A DNA stretch of 64,000 nt from Sinohyriopsis cumingii (GCA_028554795.2 CM068839.1:89128182-89192181), one strand, 5' to 3'. Positions 26,085-38,160 are shown, counted from the first letter of the stretch. Made by a program: numbers and translations. The notes: generated from the letters alone by a model not told the origin.

Positions 26085-26295
26085 AGCTTGTAGTCAAATG
26101 CAAACTGCACAGACCCATATCTGTCCTTGCATTATGTGCCAGCAGATCTGGCTCTATGCAAGTTTGTAAGGAGTAATCAAGAGAACATACAGCATAGACC
26201 CCAATCTGCTGGCATATTATGCGATGGCATATCAAGGACTTTGTTGTTTGCAGCTGGACTGGACTAAATTATTATAAATAGTATAACAGAGTAAA
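26085..26295 (+). mobile_element. Double-hairpin MITE (copy 1)
   Basis: Same order as the copy at 38,605-38,827: aaactgcacagacccatatc, agcagatctggctctatgca, agaccccaatctgctggcat, attatgcgatggcatatc, ctttgttgtttgcag. More diverged. Lies in the J-K intron of the kinase gene. Confidence 0.75.
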
Positions 26296-26714
26296 CCTCT
26301 TGAACAAAAACAATTACAAATGACAATTTTATTTCTCATTATCATGTACTGTATATGTTTGTTCTTGATCGTTTAGAGTCCAAAAGTGTTCTTCCCAAAT
26401 TTGAAGGAATCTAATGAAACATCAGGACAAAAAAACCTCTTCAATTTTATCATAGATTAAAGTCAGACTTTTTAATAGTAATTAAAAAATATTTACCAAG
26501 CTGTATTCATTACCAAAGAGTGTTATTACGAGGGTAATTCAAACAATTTTTCAAGCTCTTTATTTCAGATAAGATCCTGCTATATGTATCCAAAGTTAAA
26601 TCTGAGAATCCCTTTATTCAAATTAGGCAAAAACATATTACTCATTTTTGCAGTATTCTAAAACAGTTCAACATCATCATGTAGCTCTATTATTCTAATT
26701 TCAACCAAATGGTT

Positions 26715-26895
26715 TGTTTTGATTTGGTGTTATACAACACAGCAACACAAGCAGGTTATATAGGGAGAAGTCAAATGGAGTCAAGTCCCTTGCTGAAGAA
26801 CACACCAAGATATCCAACCTGGACAAATCCAATGTAAGAATAAAAACCTTCTGCATGGATTCCAGCATGTTAACCACTGAACTTCCATGGCTCCT
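26715..26895 (-). mobile_element. Eroded tRNA-related SINE (family C-like)
   Basis: The complement of ccagcatgttaaccactgaa plus a following ccatggctcc forms a degraded tRNA-like head; body aagtcccttgctgaagaaca. Related to 55,440-55,560. Confidence 0.45.
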
Positions 26896-27869
26896 GCCTC
26901 CATCAGTCACCTCTTACAAAGAGCACTTGGCCCACTCTACATTCCCACATCTGCAGGGGTCAATTTTAACTGATGGAGAGACACTTTGAGTCAAATAATA
27001 GTGACCTCCATTAAAATTGTTTTAAATGGTTAAAACTACATAGCAGACATTTAAACTGCAAATGTTCAAAAACAAATGTCTAACAAGTGGACAGAAATGC
27101 TCCAATTAAAGTACTCACTCCCACCCCCACCAAAACATTAGTTTGCACCTTCCTGCAGAATTTAAAAATGAAAATCCTGAAGGATTAAAAACTGCTATAA
27201 ACATGGTTATTTATAATTTCTAACCAAATTGTCGCCAGAGGGTCACTAACACTATCATCTTGTTCATGTTTCAAACCAAAAGAGTTTTTAAAAAACTAAA
27301 ATGGCAACCATATTTGCATAGGTGAGTCAATTCTTCGGACCACAGGTGTAATGTAGTTCAATGCCTTTGATAAATTCTGAATAATTCCATACATATTTGT
27401 AACTCTTGGAGTTACATACTTTGAACCTATGCACATAACAATTACAATGCTTGCTCATTTTATTTTGTTTAATTTCTTAAGAAATATTAAAACTAGACAT
27501 TGTCAATACAGTATACAGTTTGACACAGTTTTTACCTTTTATTCATGGTTAGTCCAAGTATCTCATCCCTTTAATGAAAATGGACTTTTCTGGGAACTGG
27601 AAAAGGACAGTGAATGGCTCGTTGTTTACAATGACAACTCCAGTTATGTTTGATACTCAAACAAGATGACAGTGTTTGGGATGCCTTGTCAATCAGGTTT
27701 GACATTATGAATTTATCAATGAAATAGTGCTTTTATATCCTCGATGCTCTCCACTGTTGAAATTGCAAGTGGGGTACAAACTGCACAGAGGACTGGCAAC
27801 TAATTTAGCCAATAAATTCTGCTATTGGCCTTCTCTTAAGGAAAAACAAAAGTGATTAAGAAATAATAC

Positions 27870-27922
27870 CTTGACCAGGTGTAAAATCAAATTTGATATC
27901 ATTCAACTCCCTCTTCTCATTT
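27870..27922 (-). CDS. OXSR1: OXSR1 exon J: docking domain
   Basis: One base, 17 codons NEKRELNDIKFDFTPGQ, one base. Matches the family core RN.K.ELNDI.F.FTPG. Acceptor tgtttcag, donor GTATTA. Confidence 0.95.
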
Positions 27923-27929
27923 CTGAAAC

Positions 27930-28775
27930 AAAAAGTAAAATATTTAGAAAAAAATTTGCTGCAAATAAAAAAATGAAAAAAGAATACAAAATGAAAATAT
28001 ATAGAAGAAAATGGGTATTTCCATTGAAATTACTATTGTAATGGATTAAAGAGTCCTTAAAACCATAAATTATCTCAACAGAAATATTCTTGGGAAGTTT
28101 GAATGTTTTTAAATAAAGCAAACTTTGTAAATTCAGACATTATGGCAAATGAAAAAAAGGTTCTTTGTTTTGGGTACCTGACTTACACAGTATCAACTAT
28201 ATTCATAATTATAAGCTTGATCCATAACTCAAGATCAATTTAGTTCCATGTGAGTAAAGACAGTACAATCAACTAGGACTTAACATTGCCTACAACCAAC
28301 AGTTACTCACTGATGTGGAAGTGTTCTACATAACTCTCGTACTCTAGATGGTACCATTTTTCATTTAGGACCAAGAAAACATCATCCGAAGTCTTTTAGT
28401 GAAAACCCATCTTGATAAGACCATCCTTTCAGAAGGTGTAGTAATAGCAAGATTTTCAAGATGGCTACTGTGGTGACCATCTTGGATGTCAAAGCAGCAC
28501 CATTTTCATTATTGGCCAATAGACCTTGGGATGAATGTGTATGTAAAGTTTCATGGCAATCCTCATACGTAATTTATGTGAAGTAGCAAACTTGTGACAA
28601 TCCAGTAAGCTCTTCTGATTGATAACCAGTAATGCTAAAAACAAACAATGTCCAGGGCCTGCAAGTCAAGGCCACTATCCCAACACTGTTGAAAAATTTG
28701 AACTGAATGGAAAATTTGTTGCATTACAGGATGTGTTTGGAGTAAAAAAGAAAAGTTATAGCAGATAGTGTGCGT
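27930..28775. other. OXSR1 I-J intron, one dispersed repeat
   Basis: AT-rich non-coding; a copy of the atgaccatcc/caagatggc family at 28,390-28,570. Nothing else seen. Confidence 0.5.
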
Positions 28776-29094
28776 GTGTGTGTGTGATTTGGATTTTTAA
28801 TGTAGCTTTAACAATTGTTCAGTCATACTGCTACAATGTCTGCAGTGTGACAGTTTATACTGATGTCTAGCACTGGGGCTTCATGCCATATACATATAGC
28901 ATCATGTCCCACCCAGTCACATTTTCCTGACACCAGGCCGACCAGTCCTAACACTAACCTCTTAATGCTGATGGCCTAGCGAGGCAGCTGTAAATACCAT
29001 TTTTTTAAAACAAGTCTTTGGTATGACTTGGCCAAGGTTCGAACCCATGACCTTCAGCATCCGAGGCAGATGGTCTAACCACTTAGGCCGCCTC
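28776..29094 (-). mobile_element. SINE family A (copy 5)
   Basis: From tgtgtgtgatttggattttt to accacttaggccgcc, with B-box complement aaggttcgaacccatg. Full length, in the I-J intron of the kinase gene. Confidence 0.88.
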
Positions 29095-29525
29095 CTCTTC
29101 ATTAAATGTCTGATATATTTTATAATTTATACAGTTGCCCAGACATTCAATCCTTAAGACTGTAATTTTAATCCAAGAGTTGACTGACCAACGTAATTCC
29201 ACTTAAGATCTGATTCAAACATTTCAAGTAATGACCTGCCAAGTGTTCAAGGTAGGACATGGTGATAAAAGAAGCACAACAAAAGCAGGGCCTCATCAAT
29301 GCTCACTTGGCCTTGCAGCATGATTTACCAAACATTGTAATCTGTCTTGGAACACAAATAATTCAAACAGAGAGAATTTAATTACTTTTTAAATGTCTGA
29401 TAAATATCATTACAACTACACTAGACTATATCTACAATAAAAATGGCATTGTCTTTCTTTACAGCCGTGACCATAATTTTTTTAATACAAATTCCTTTGG
29501 TCTTATCTTTTTTTTAAAAACTCAC

Positions 29526-29590
29526 CTTAATCTCAAAACTAAGTTGATGGGAGTATTGTCTTCTACTTCAGTGCGAGATTTCGGAGGTTC
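29526..29590 (-). CDS. OXSR1: OXSR1 exon I: start of docking domain
   Basis: 21 codons plus 2 bases: EPPKSRTEVEDNTPINLVLRL then AG of a split Arg. The (I)(N/S)LVLRLR strand opens the conserved C-terminal (CCT/PF2) domain that binds RFx[V/I] peptides in WNKs and cotransporters. Acceptor actgttgcag, donor GTGAGT. Confidence 0.94.
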
Positions 29591-29847
29591 CTGCAACAGT
29601 AATTTGAAAATTAATCTAAATCAACACCTATGTTTATCCTGAACTAAAATAAATACCAAAAACATGAGATTTAAATATTTTCAACCATAAAATACAATGA
29701 CAGGCTGGGAGAAAAGAAGGAAGGAAGTTTCGCAAAGATTTTCTTTGGTGGCTTTAATGCACAAATGTGATATGTGAATCCAGAATTACATATTACTTTA
29801 GAAAATTCTGTTTCAACAAATTCTATTTCACTCAGGTAATAATGGAC

Positions 29848-30015
29848 CTTTGCAGACTCTGCCTCCATGGATGGGGTGGGCTGGAAAATCTCCTCCTCCT
29901 CCTCCTCTTCCTCTTCCTCCTGTTGTGGTATCAGAGTAGCTTCAGAGGGAGTCAACTCAGACAACTTCTCATCACTTTGTGAAGTTTCAGGGATACCTCC
30001 TTCTCCATCCTCATC
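29848..30015 (-). CDS. OXSR1: OXSR1 exon H: acidic linker with poly-Glu
   Basis: 56 codons, phase 0 at both ends, beginning DEDGEGGIPETSQSDEK, with ten consecutive Glu from a GAG/GAA microsatellite, then IFQPTPSMEAESAK. It corresponds to the variable linker between S-motif and docking domain, which is not conserved in sequence. Acceptor tgcataccag is ordinary; the donor AAG|GTCCAT is weak, but the phase match to the next exon supports it. Confidence 0.85.
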
Positions 30016-30129
30016 CTGGTATGCAAGAGATTAATGATTAGTATTAATACAAATTTCACTAAATTACAAACCATTTACATGCAGATGAATCTAAAAAACA
30101 CATTACCATCTCACTAATAATAAAGATAT

Positions 30130-30600
30130 TGAACTGTATCTATCAGTCCCAGATGTTAGGTATAATCCCTTAAGACTCATCTCACTGGCTCCTACCAAAA
30201 TATATCTATCAGTCTATTGTAAGATTGTTGTTGTTGTTGTGTTTAATGCCATTTTTTAGCATGTTAGGCTATACATGGCGGCCAGTATAAATGGTGGAGG
30301 AAGAACCTGGGAAAACCCTGGAAAGAACCACCAACCCACAAGAAGCTACTGGCAAGCTTTCTCACATACCCACATTGGCCAAGCCTGAGACTCGAACCCA
30401 AGCAGATAGAGGTGAGATGGCAATGATCTGTAATAGTGAGTGCTTTAGACCACTCGGGGCCCCTATTACTGTTAGATAAAATTCCCCAAGACTCTGCACC
30501 AGCTCATACCAAAATGTATCTGTCAGTCTCTTTTGTTAGGTATAATTCCCTAAGACTTGTATCACTGACTCAAACCAAAATGTATCTATCAGTCTCTTGA
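30130..30600 (+). repeat. Tandem repeat, about 70-bp unit, split by a SINE
   Basis: Unit with gtatctatcagtc, gttaggtataattccctaag, actc..ctcactgactc and accaaaatgtatctatcag. Two units precede and two to three follow the family B SINE at 30,223-30,466. Confidence 0.75.
30223..30466 (-). mobile_element. SINE family B inserted in a tandem repeat
   Basis: From a (ttg)n tail and gtgtttaatgccattttt to ccactcggggcccc. Nearly full length; it separates units of the surrounding 70-bp repeat, so it is younger than the array. Confidence 0.88.
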
Positions 30601-30669
30601 GCTACTGACTTTGAAGTTAGGAGAACTGCAGAGGCAGTACAGAAGTGCAAAAAGTGTAAATGTCAGAAC

Positions 30670-30970
30670 TTAAAAGTCCCAAAGCAGCATCTCCTGTCCA
30701 ATGCTACAGACACTTTACAGGACAAACTGGCCTGAACATGTCCCTAAGTAGCATCTCCTGTCCAATGCTACAGACACTTTACAGGACAAATTGGCCTGAA
30801 CATGTCCCTGTGCAGCATCTCTTGTCCAATGCTACAGACACTTTACAGGACAAACTGGCCTGAACATGTCCCTAAGCAGCATCTACTTTACAGGACAAAT
30901 TGGCCTGAACATGTCCCAAAGCAGCATCTCCTGTCCAATGCTAGACACTTTACAGGACAAAAAATTGCCT
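30670..30970 (+). repeat. Minisatellite, about 62-bp unit, 4-5 copies
   Basis: Unit gcagcatctcctgtccaatg followed by ctacagacactttacaggac, aaattggcctgaacatgtcc. One copy has lost its middle. Confidence 0.92.
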
Positions 30971-31034
30971 GATCAGCCACTCACACTCACAAAAACCAAA
31001 CTAGCTAGTGATGTCATAGTCATCTTCAAACTCG

Positions 31035-31035
<1 letters not shown>

Positions 31036-31125
<90 letters not shown>
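31036..31125. repeat. (AT)n microsatellite, about 90 bp
   Basis: Uninterrupted AT repeat, the longest in the window; it lies between exons H and G of the kinase gene. Confidence 0.97.
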
Positions 31126-31128
<3 letters not shown>

Positions 31129-31329
31129 ATTCATTGTAATGGTATTCATATACTGTTGCATCTAATTATAAATTCAGCACTGCAACAATAATTAAATAAC
31201 TAAATGACAATGGCCACCAGTACAACAGTATAGGTATTTTTGAGCCTTTGGCACATCCTATTACTGAATTAATACCTTCAACAATAGTTTTAATGAAAAT
31301 ACACAGAAGAATAGACAGAATCACTTTGA

Positions 31330-31572
31330 TTTTAGAATCAGAGTATATTGTATATGCTGACTTGTAAGTCAAGACAAACTGCAAAAAAACACAGCTCCTG
31401 ATTTGCCATAGCATAATGTCTCTGCAGATCAGGGTCTATGTTATTTGTTCTACTGACTACTCCCAACAAACTGCACAGACTCAGATCTGTTGGTGCATTA
31501 GGCGATGGCAGATCAAGATCTGTGCAGTTTGCAGTTTGGTTAGACTTGTATGCAAGTACATATGGTTGTATT
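31330..31572 (-). mobile_element. Double-hairpin MITE (copy 2)
   Basis: Reverse orientation relative to the copy at 38,605-38,827: ends in aagtacatatggttgta; carries aaactgcacagactcagatc and ggcagatcaagatctgtgca as one stem and gcagatcagggtctatgtta as part of the other. Confidence 0.78.
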
Positions 31573-31836
31573 TGTTTAAATTCCTAATTAGCAAGTTGCA
31601 TGAGCTGTTCCTGCCCAAATTACATTGAACTAAATTCTTGAACTCTATGACTAGATATTGGACAAAAACTAATGTCACAAGAAGCTTCCCAATAAAGAAC
31701 TGAAATAAGATACATCTTTGCCCAACATTCTCTTCTTTAAACTGTGGACTGATAATGGAATTGCTAGTAACACTTAGAAAACGTATTCTGCATGATTAAA
31801 GACGAAAAGAAAATGAAATAAAATTAGAATAATTAC

Positions 31837-31860
31837 CGATTCTGATTTGATCCTTGGTGA
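31837..31860 (-). CDS. OXSR1: OXSR1 exon G: 24-nt microexon
   Basis: Eight codons, SPRIKSES, phase 0 at both ends, matching the RSPRVKES-type segment after the S-motif in vertebrate OSR1. Acceptor tatttcag, donor GTAATT. Because it is a multiple of three it could be skipped without shifting the frame. Confidence 0.88.
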
Positions 31861-31879
31861 CTGAAATAAATGGAAATAA

Positions 31880-32720
31880 ATGGTAACAGTAAATACCAAT
31901 TAATACATCATTATATTAAAAGATTCTACTGCCTATATTAAGCATGACCATGTCTACTGAGGATAGTTTTTCTTGGAAAAATATAAGTTATGTTTACAAA
32001 AAAAACCTGACATTGTGTTTAAATTTACAAAGTTTAGGCAGATTTCTAAATAAGCAATTTATTTTCAAATTTTATGAACACAAAATGCCCAAAAGTGCAT
32101 AATGAAATTTGTATGTTTTAAAATGATGCCAAAACAATGTAATTTTAAGCATTTGGTTCTCAGGTGCAAGGTATTTTGATCCGGCAAGCAAACTCTATTG
32201 TTTTTAAAGATAAAGCATTCCATCAATAATAATAGTGAAAACTGTGTTATTTGGACATGTTCTCAATGTTTTGTATAAATCTAAAACGATAGTACTTAAT
32301 CACTGTGAAAGCATGAGCTCAAACAGTGTCAACAATCAAGGGCACCCTGAATTAGTCTTGGTCACTAAGCCACTCAACACATTCCAAAAGGCATTATTCA
32401 CATCCTGATGATCAAGACTCAGTGCAGGATTGTTAAGTTTGGATTTTGCATTCTTCACAAAATAAACCATCAAATTAAAACCAGAGTACCATCACTGGCA
32501 ATTCTGACATATGTCCAATGTTTAACAGTCCTCTTGGCAAACATATTAAATATTTTTGCTCCAAGTGAAACCCTTCCATGCGGTTTAGCCTGTGATGTAG
32601 AAATGATGTTATTGTGCAGAAACCATATTTGTTCTTTCAATCGACGTAAGACTTTGGGGGATCAGGGGGTTGGAGGGAAACATGCATATTATCAAATTTA
32701 TCAAAAGAGCATCTAATGCT
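31880..32720. other. OXSR1 F-G intron, nothing recognised
   Basis: AT-rich non-coding sequence. Confidence 0.5.
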
Positions 32721-32724
32721 CGGG

Positions 32725-33225
32725 CTTCTCAATCTGGGACTGGAGAGACAAAGGACGGGTTGATTTTCATTCCATCTGGTCACAAACTGATAGTGACTGT
32801 TCCCAGCAACATCATACTATAGGTGAACAGACCATTTGATTTGAATTAACTGATTCAGTCAGGACAGCAAATGCACTTGCATAGCGAGTCTGCCCATGAT
32901 CTGGTGGATTTAAATGTGGATTTGCTGAGGATTACAAGTTCTGTGAAAATCCCAAACTTGAAGACAGAGGTCCTGAGATTTGGTTCCAACCTGCCTTCTG
33001 ATGTAACTGACAACAGTGGAAATGTCAGGATGAGAATGTCCTTTCCCGACAGTGTCTACTGTCATCACTGAAATGCATTCAATATGGCCTTCACATCTGG
33101 AAAACTGATGCATAATGAATCTTGATAAAGCCACACCATGCAGAGTTCTAGAACTGAGGGCAGATGGCAGGCACCAATGCCTGCTATCCTGGAATCTGTG
33201 CAGATCATAATTCACAGAGGCTGAT
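32725..33225 (-). pseudogene. DIRS retrotransposon relic: RNase H region
   Basis: On the minus strand the start reads TDSRIAGIGACHLPS (compare TDAS..GWGAH of DIRS RNase H), then TVVSYIRRQVGTKSQDLCLQ (compare NTAVVSYI..QGGT.S), then VTRWNENQPVFVSPVPD, which matches VTRWNHKLPTFVSPVPD of the DIRS copy at 56-61 kb (near 58,300). Multiple stops. Old, short, same orientation as the other DIRS copies and as the host gene. Confidence 0.8.
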
Positions 33226-33599
33226 TCTCAAAGGGATTATGCACCATAAGCCAGATGAGGTTCTCCCATTTGTTGAGATGGGCGCTAATGTTTCCTGAAA
33301 CTGGGATCAAAGACTCAGATGCCATCAGTGGCATTTTCTTTATTTAAACAACTGGATGTTGAGAATGTTAAAATCAATGATGTGGTGCAGACTGCGGATG
33401 TGGACCGATGAAACGATACAACAAAACAAAATGGAAAAAAATGGCTTAAAAATTAATTTTAAAAAGTTAGTAAATAAATGCAACCTCAAATTGTATCTTC
33501 AGATCAATGACCGTATGACCATACGGATGGGCTTTATTCCATACAAGTAAGTTAAATTACATTTGGGTAAACAGGTCTGTTGTTTGCAACGAAACGTCA

Positions 33600-34190
33600 G
33601 TCAAGGCGACACTACAGAGTCTAAATCTGAAAGAAGTAATGTACCTTGGCGGCAAATAGTCAGATGCCATTACACCCAGCTGTGTTGAGAAATGCTGGGA
33701 GAAAGGACTTGGGGCAGTATTTACTTTCACTCAGGATAACAGCGGCAAAATCAGCGATGATGACGATAGTTTATTTGATGGGTTTTCAGAGAATGATGTG
33801 TTTGAGGCTGGGAGGGCATTTTGGAAGCCGATAGTCATGCAACAGTGTTAATGAATGGCTCACTTCTGATAATGACTGCCAGTTGCAGACGTTTCAGATG
33901 CAGAAATTATTCAAAATATTACGTTCAATAACACCAATTGTGATGCTGATGATGGTGATGCTTCTGATGATGACAGTGAGGACACCACCATCAGCAACAG
34001 AAGCAGTCAAAAGTTTAGCGTGTACTTTAAGATGGATAGAGATGCAAAATATCAACTGTGTTCAAATTCTTCAGTTGAGAAATATGATTGACTCTGCCAA
34101 GAGTAAACCTGACAGTAACAGAAAGCAGCTGAAAATCACTGAGTTTTTCAACAACAAAGTAATACGATTCACAGATGAGAAAATTTAGCA
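33600..34190 (+). pseudogene. pogo/Tigger-type DDE transposase C-terminal remnant
   Basis: Plus strand: PSCVEKCWEKGLG near 33,670-33,710, an acidic block (DDDDSLFDGFSENDVF) near 33,755-33,810, then EAVKSLACTLRWIEMQ and LQLRNMIDSAKSK...RKQLKITEFF at about 34,000-34,150. This order (E/D-rich linker, EA...L..ALRW.E, KQ..ITDFF end) is typical of Jerky/Tigger transposases. Frames are broken and no DDE core was found. Confidence 0.6.
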
Positions 34191-34750
34191 GTATGAAATT
34201 TATAAAGACACCATTTATTAACCTTTGGATTTACTATTTCAAAAAATTTACCGAGTTCTGGGAACATTTCAAGTCATGTTTCAACAAATTCTAGGACAAG
34301 GACAAATTCAAGGGCTTTCCAAGGATAAAACCAACTTTTTCAAAATTCAATGATTTTTCAAAATTGTACAAACTACAATGATGCATACACATACTAAGTT
34401 TTATCCCTTAATCTCAAAGTGTCTTGTAAGTAAGGAGGAAAGTAAAGTGATGGAAAAGGCAAAATTAGTGACCAATAGCCTTGATGTTGAAGAAAACACA
34501 CCCAATGTGGTGAGTGACACACTTTTAAATGATGATGAATAAATAAGCCAAATTTAATTCCTTCGTCTCGAATGGTTTTAAAGTTTTGGAGCTGAAGGGA
34601 AAGTGTGATGGACAAACAGAAGGACACTGGATACAATGTCCCTTGCTTTTATTCAAAATGGTGGAGGACAAAAGTTATTGATATCAAATGAGAACAATCT
34701 TTTAAAATGTTTTAGTTAAGAAGGACTCATTGGAATAAGGTACACTGCCC

Positions 34751-35943
34751 AAGAACAGTTATAAAATGATGTAATTTTCTGTTTTATGCTGGCTTTGCCC
34801 ATGAACAGTTATATAATGATGTAACTTTCTGTTTTATGCTGGCTTGGCCCAAGAACAGTTATATAATGATGTAACTTTCTGTTTCATGCTGGCTTGGCCC
34901 ATGAACAGTATACAATGATGTAACTTTCTGTTTTATGCTGGCTTTGCCCAAGAACAGTTATATAATGATGTAACTTTCTGTTTCATGCTGGCTTGGCCCA
35001 TCAACAGTTATATAATGATGTAACTTTCTGTTTCATGCTGGCTTGGCCCATCAACAGTTATATAATGATGTAACTTTCTGTTTTATGCTGGCTTTGCCCA
35101 AGAACAGTTATATAATGATGTAACTTTCTGTTTCATGCTGGCTTGGCCCATCAACAGTTATATAATGATGTAACTTTCTGTTTCATGCTGGCTTGGCCCA
35201 TCAACAGTTATATAATGATGTAACTTTCTGTTTCATGCTGGCTTGGCCCATCAACAGTTATATAATGATGTAACTTTCTGTTTCATGCTGGCTTGGCCCA
35301 TCAACAGTTATATAATGATGTAATTTTCTGTTTTATGCTGGCTTTGCCCATGAACAGTTATATAATGATGTAACTTTCTGTTTTATGCTGGCTTGGCCCA
35401 TCAACAGTTATATAATGATGTAACTTTCTGTTTCATGCTGGCTTGGCCCATGAACAGTATACAATGATGTAACTTTCTGTTTTATGCTGGCTTTGCCCAA
35501 GAACAGTCATATAATGATGTAACTTTCTGTTTCATGCTGGCTTGGCCCATCAACAGTTATATAATGATGTAACTTTCTGTTTTATGCTGGCTTGGCCCAT
35601 CAACAGTTATATAATGATGTAACTTTCTGTTTTATGCTGGCTTGGCCCATCAACAGTTATATAATGATGTAACTTTCTGTTTCATGCTGGCTTTGCCCAT
35701 GAACAGTTATACAATGATGTAACTTTCTGTTTTATGCTGGCCTTGTCCATGAACAATTACATAATGATGTAACTTTCTGTTTTATGCTGGCTTTGCCCAA
35801 GAATAGTTATATAATGATGTAACTTTCTGTTTTATGCTGGCTTGGCCCATCAACATTTACAAAATGAGGTAGCTTTTTGTTTTATGCTGGCCTTGTCCAT
35901 GAACAATTACATAATGATGTAGCTTTCTGTTTTATCCTGGCAA
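34751..35943 (+). repeat. Minisatellite, 50-bp unit, about 24 copies
   Basis: Unit aagaacagttatataatgat followed by gtaactttctgttttatgct and ggcttggccc. Copies differ at a handful of sites (aag/atg/atc at the start, ttttat/tttcat, ctttg/cttgg) in a mosaic pattern, suggesting repeated unequal exchange. Largest array in the window; in the F-G intron of the kinase gene. Confidence 0.96.
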
Positions 35944-36009
35944 CTCATAAAATTCCATCCACAAGCATGACAATAAGTTACCAATAAATTGTTATTTCAT
36001 CTTAACTGA

Positions 36010-36795
36010 CTCAGCAAGTAGGAGTGCCATAAAATGTCTCACCATTCTGTGATTCAGCCATGGCATAGTCTTTACATTCACTATAGAGCAATCAAATCAT
36101 AGTGCCATATAACATCTCATCATTCTGTCATTTAGCCATGGCATTGTCTTTACATTCACTGTACAAGAATCAAATCTGAGTGATATATAACATCTCAGCA
36201 TTCTGTCATTTAACCATGGCATGGTCTTTTTATTCACTATAAAGCAATCAAGTCATAGTGCCATACAACATCTCAGCATTCTGTCATTTAGCCATGGCAT
36301 GGTTTTTACATTCACTGTACAAGAATCAAGTCTGAGTGTCATACAACATCTCAGCATTCTGTCATTTAGCCATGGCATGGTCTTTACATTCACTGTACAA
36401 GAATCAAATCTGAGTGATATATAACATCTCAGCATTCTGTCATTTAACCATGGCATGGTCTTTTTATTCACTATAAAGCAATCAAGTCATAGTGCCATAC
36501 AACATCTCAGCATTCTGTCATTTAGCCATGGCATGGTTTTTACATTCACTGTACAAAAATCAAGTCAGAGTGCCATACAACATCTCAGCATTCTGTCATT
36601 TAGCCATGGCATGGTTTTTACATTCACTGTACAAGAATCAAGTCTGAGTGTCATATACCATCTCAGCATTTAACCATGGCATGTTCTTGACATTCAGCAT
36701 AAAAGAATCAAGTCTAAGTGTCATATACCATCTCAGCATTTAGCCATGGCATGGTCTTGACATTCACTGTAAAAGAATCAAGTCTTAGGATCTTA
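36010..36795 (+). repeat. Minisatellite, 78-bp unit, about 10 copies, next to exon F
   Basis: Unit catctcagcattctgtcatt, tagccatggcatggttttta, cattcactgtacaagaatca, agtctgagtgtcatacaa. 78 is a multiple of three, so long frames run on both strands; they are not genes. On the gene's strand the array starts about 10-15 bases after the exon F donor. Confidence 0.95.
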
Positions 36796-36802
36796 CTCTT
36801 AC

Positions 36803-36919
36803 TTCCCCAGCAGATACCATTGCTTCTTCAGAGTTTTCATCCATCTCATCATCTGACCATTCCCAGCCTCCATCTTCTGTCTTGTGCAGTCGACCACTGG
36901 AACCTGGCACTCGCTTCAC
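36803..36919 (-). CDS. OXSR1: OXSR1 exon F: S-motif
   Basis: 39 codons. Contains [18 protein letters not shown] then [11 protein letters not shown], the nearly invariant S-motif of SPAK/OSR1 that carries the second WNK phosphoserine, followed by an acidic patch. Acceptor ttcttgtag. The donor region reads GAAGTAAGAGTAAGATC, so GTAAGA occurs twice in tandem 6 bases apart; use of the distal site would add Val-Arg. A 78-bp minisatellite begins within about 15 bases of the donor. Confidence 0.95.
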
Positions 36920-36924
36920 CTACA

Positions 36925-38160
36925 AGAAAGAAAATACCGATTCATTATTGACATCGCTTATCTCTTGAGCACAAACCATGAATCTGATGTAAAATCTATA
37001 TGTACCACAAAAACCATTAGTTCCACTGACCTTTAACCTCAACATGGTATGTCAAATACTTTATTGCGACATGTCAGCAAACTGATGTTTCATATATTCA
37101 TATTTTTAAACTGCATACATGCTAAATACCATCACACATAATATCACATCAACAACATCCAAATCATTTTGACAGAGCAGATTTAACTGGTCAACACTGA
37201 AATCAACAGTGCCATACCAGCATGACAGAAGTTGACAATGATACATGCTAAAGATATCGTCGAACACTTAACATAAGTGTATAGCCCTCTCCCTACAACT
37301 TAGTCCTACAATGCAAGACATCTACCCTGATATTCATGTTTGGGTTGGCATCTTACTGCTAAATAAACATTATTGTGTAGCATGTTGTTCACTCGAATGA
37401 TAGGAATGAGAGGCCAAATTTTCAGGAATATCTCACACCTAGTCACCCATATTAATATTTTTCCACAAATTGAAGTCTAATTGCTTAGTAAGGCTATGCT
37501 TTCTCTGATAATATGTCTTTTTCCTAATGAATTCGAATTCTGACAAGCAAATGGATGTGTTTTCAAGTTTCATTACAAACATTTCAGTTGGTTGAAATGT
37601 GTTGTGAGTTGAGGAATGCCCAAGTTGGTCAAAGTTGAAATGTTTCTTAAACGAAATGAATAAAACATACTAAAATCGAAGTAAGCAATTAGAAAGCTTC
37701 ATGTCATTAAATATACTTATCAATCCAACTGAAATGTAGGTCAATACAACCTGAAAAAGCATTCATTTGCTTGTGTCAGAATCTGAATCCAGGAAAAAGA
37801 TATCAAAGTAATTATACTCTGACTAAAGCAATCAGACTTTAATTTCTGGAAAAGTGTCAATATGGGCTGCCAAGTGTGCGATATTTCTGAAAATTCAGCC
37901 TTAAGTTCCCATTAGTTGACTGGGGTACGTGCTATACAGTGCCATTTATTTAGGCAGGAAGACGTTGACCCAAACAGCATAAATATCAGGGTAGACATCT
38001 TTGTAGGACTATCTATGGACTATGCTTTTGTTTGGTGTCCAAGTTTAAATGGTTAACTGCCATGACACTGCCTTGACACTACAAAGATGCAGCCACATGA
38101 TGCTTGCTAAGCAATTATACCTGCTCTTACCAAATGGAAGAATGTCATTGTGTGAACTCA
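36925..38160. other. OXSR1 E-F intron, nothing recognised
   Basis: About 1.2 kb of AT-rich non-coding sequence. Confidence 0.5.

Noticed and set aside
30866-31165. Frames rich in Tyr-Ile repeats
   Set aside because: Translation of the (AT)n microsatellite; likewise at 53,693-53,881.
32408-32716. 102-codon plus-strand frame
   Set aside because: No domain, no exon signals, intronic position; probably chance.
34751-35943. CRISPR-like array (regular 50-bp repeats)
   Set aside because: Repeats abut without unique spacers and the genome is animal.
36221-36951. Long frames on both strands in the 78-bp array
   Set aside because: Same cause: 78-bp period keeps frames open on both strands.
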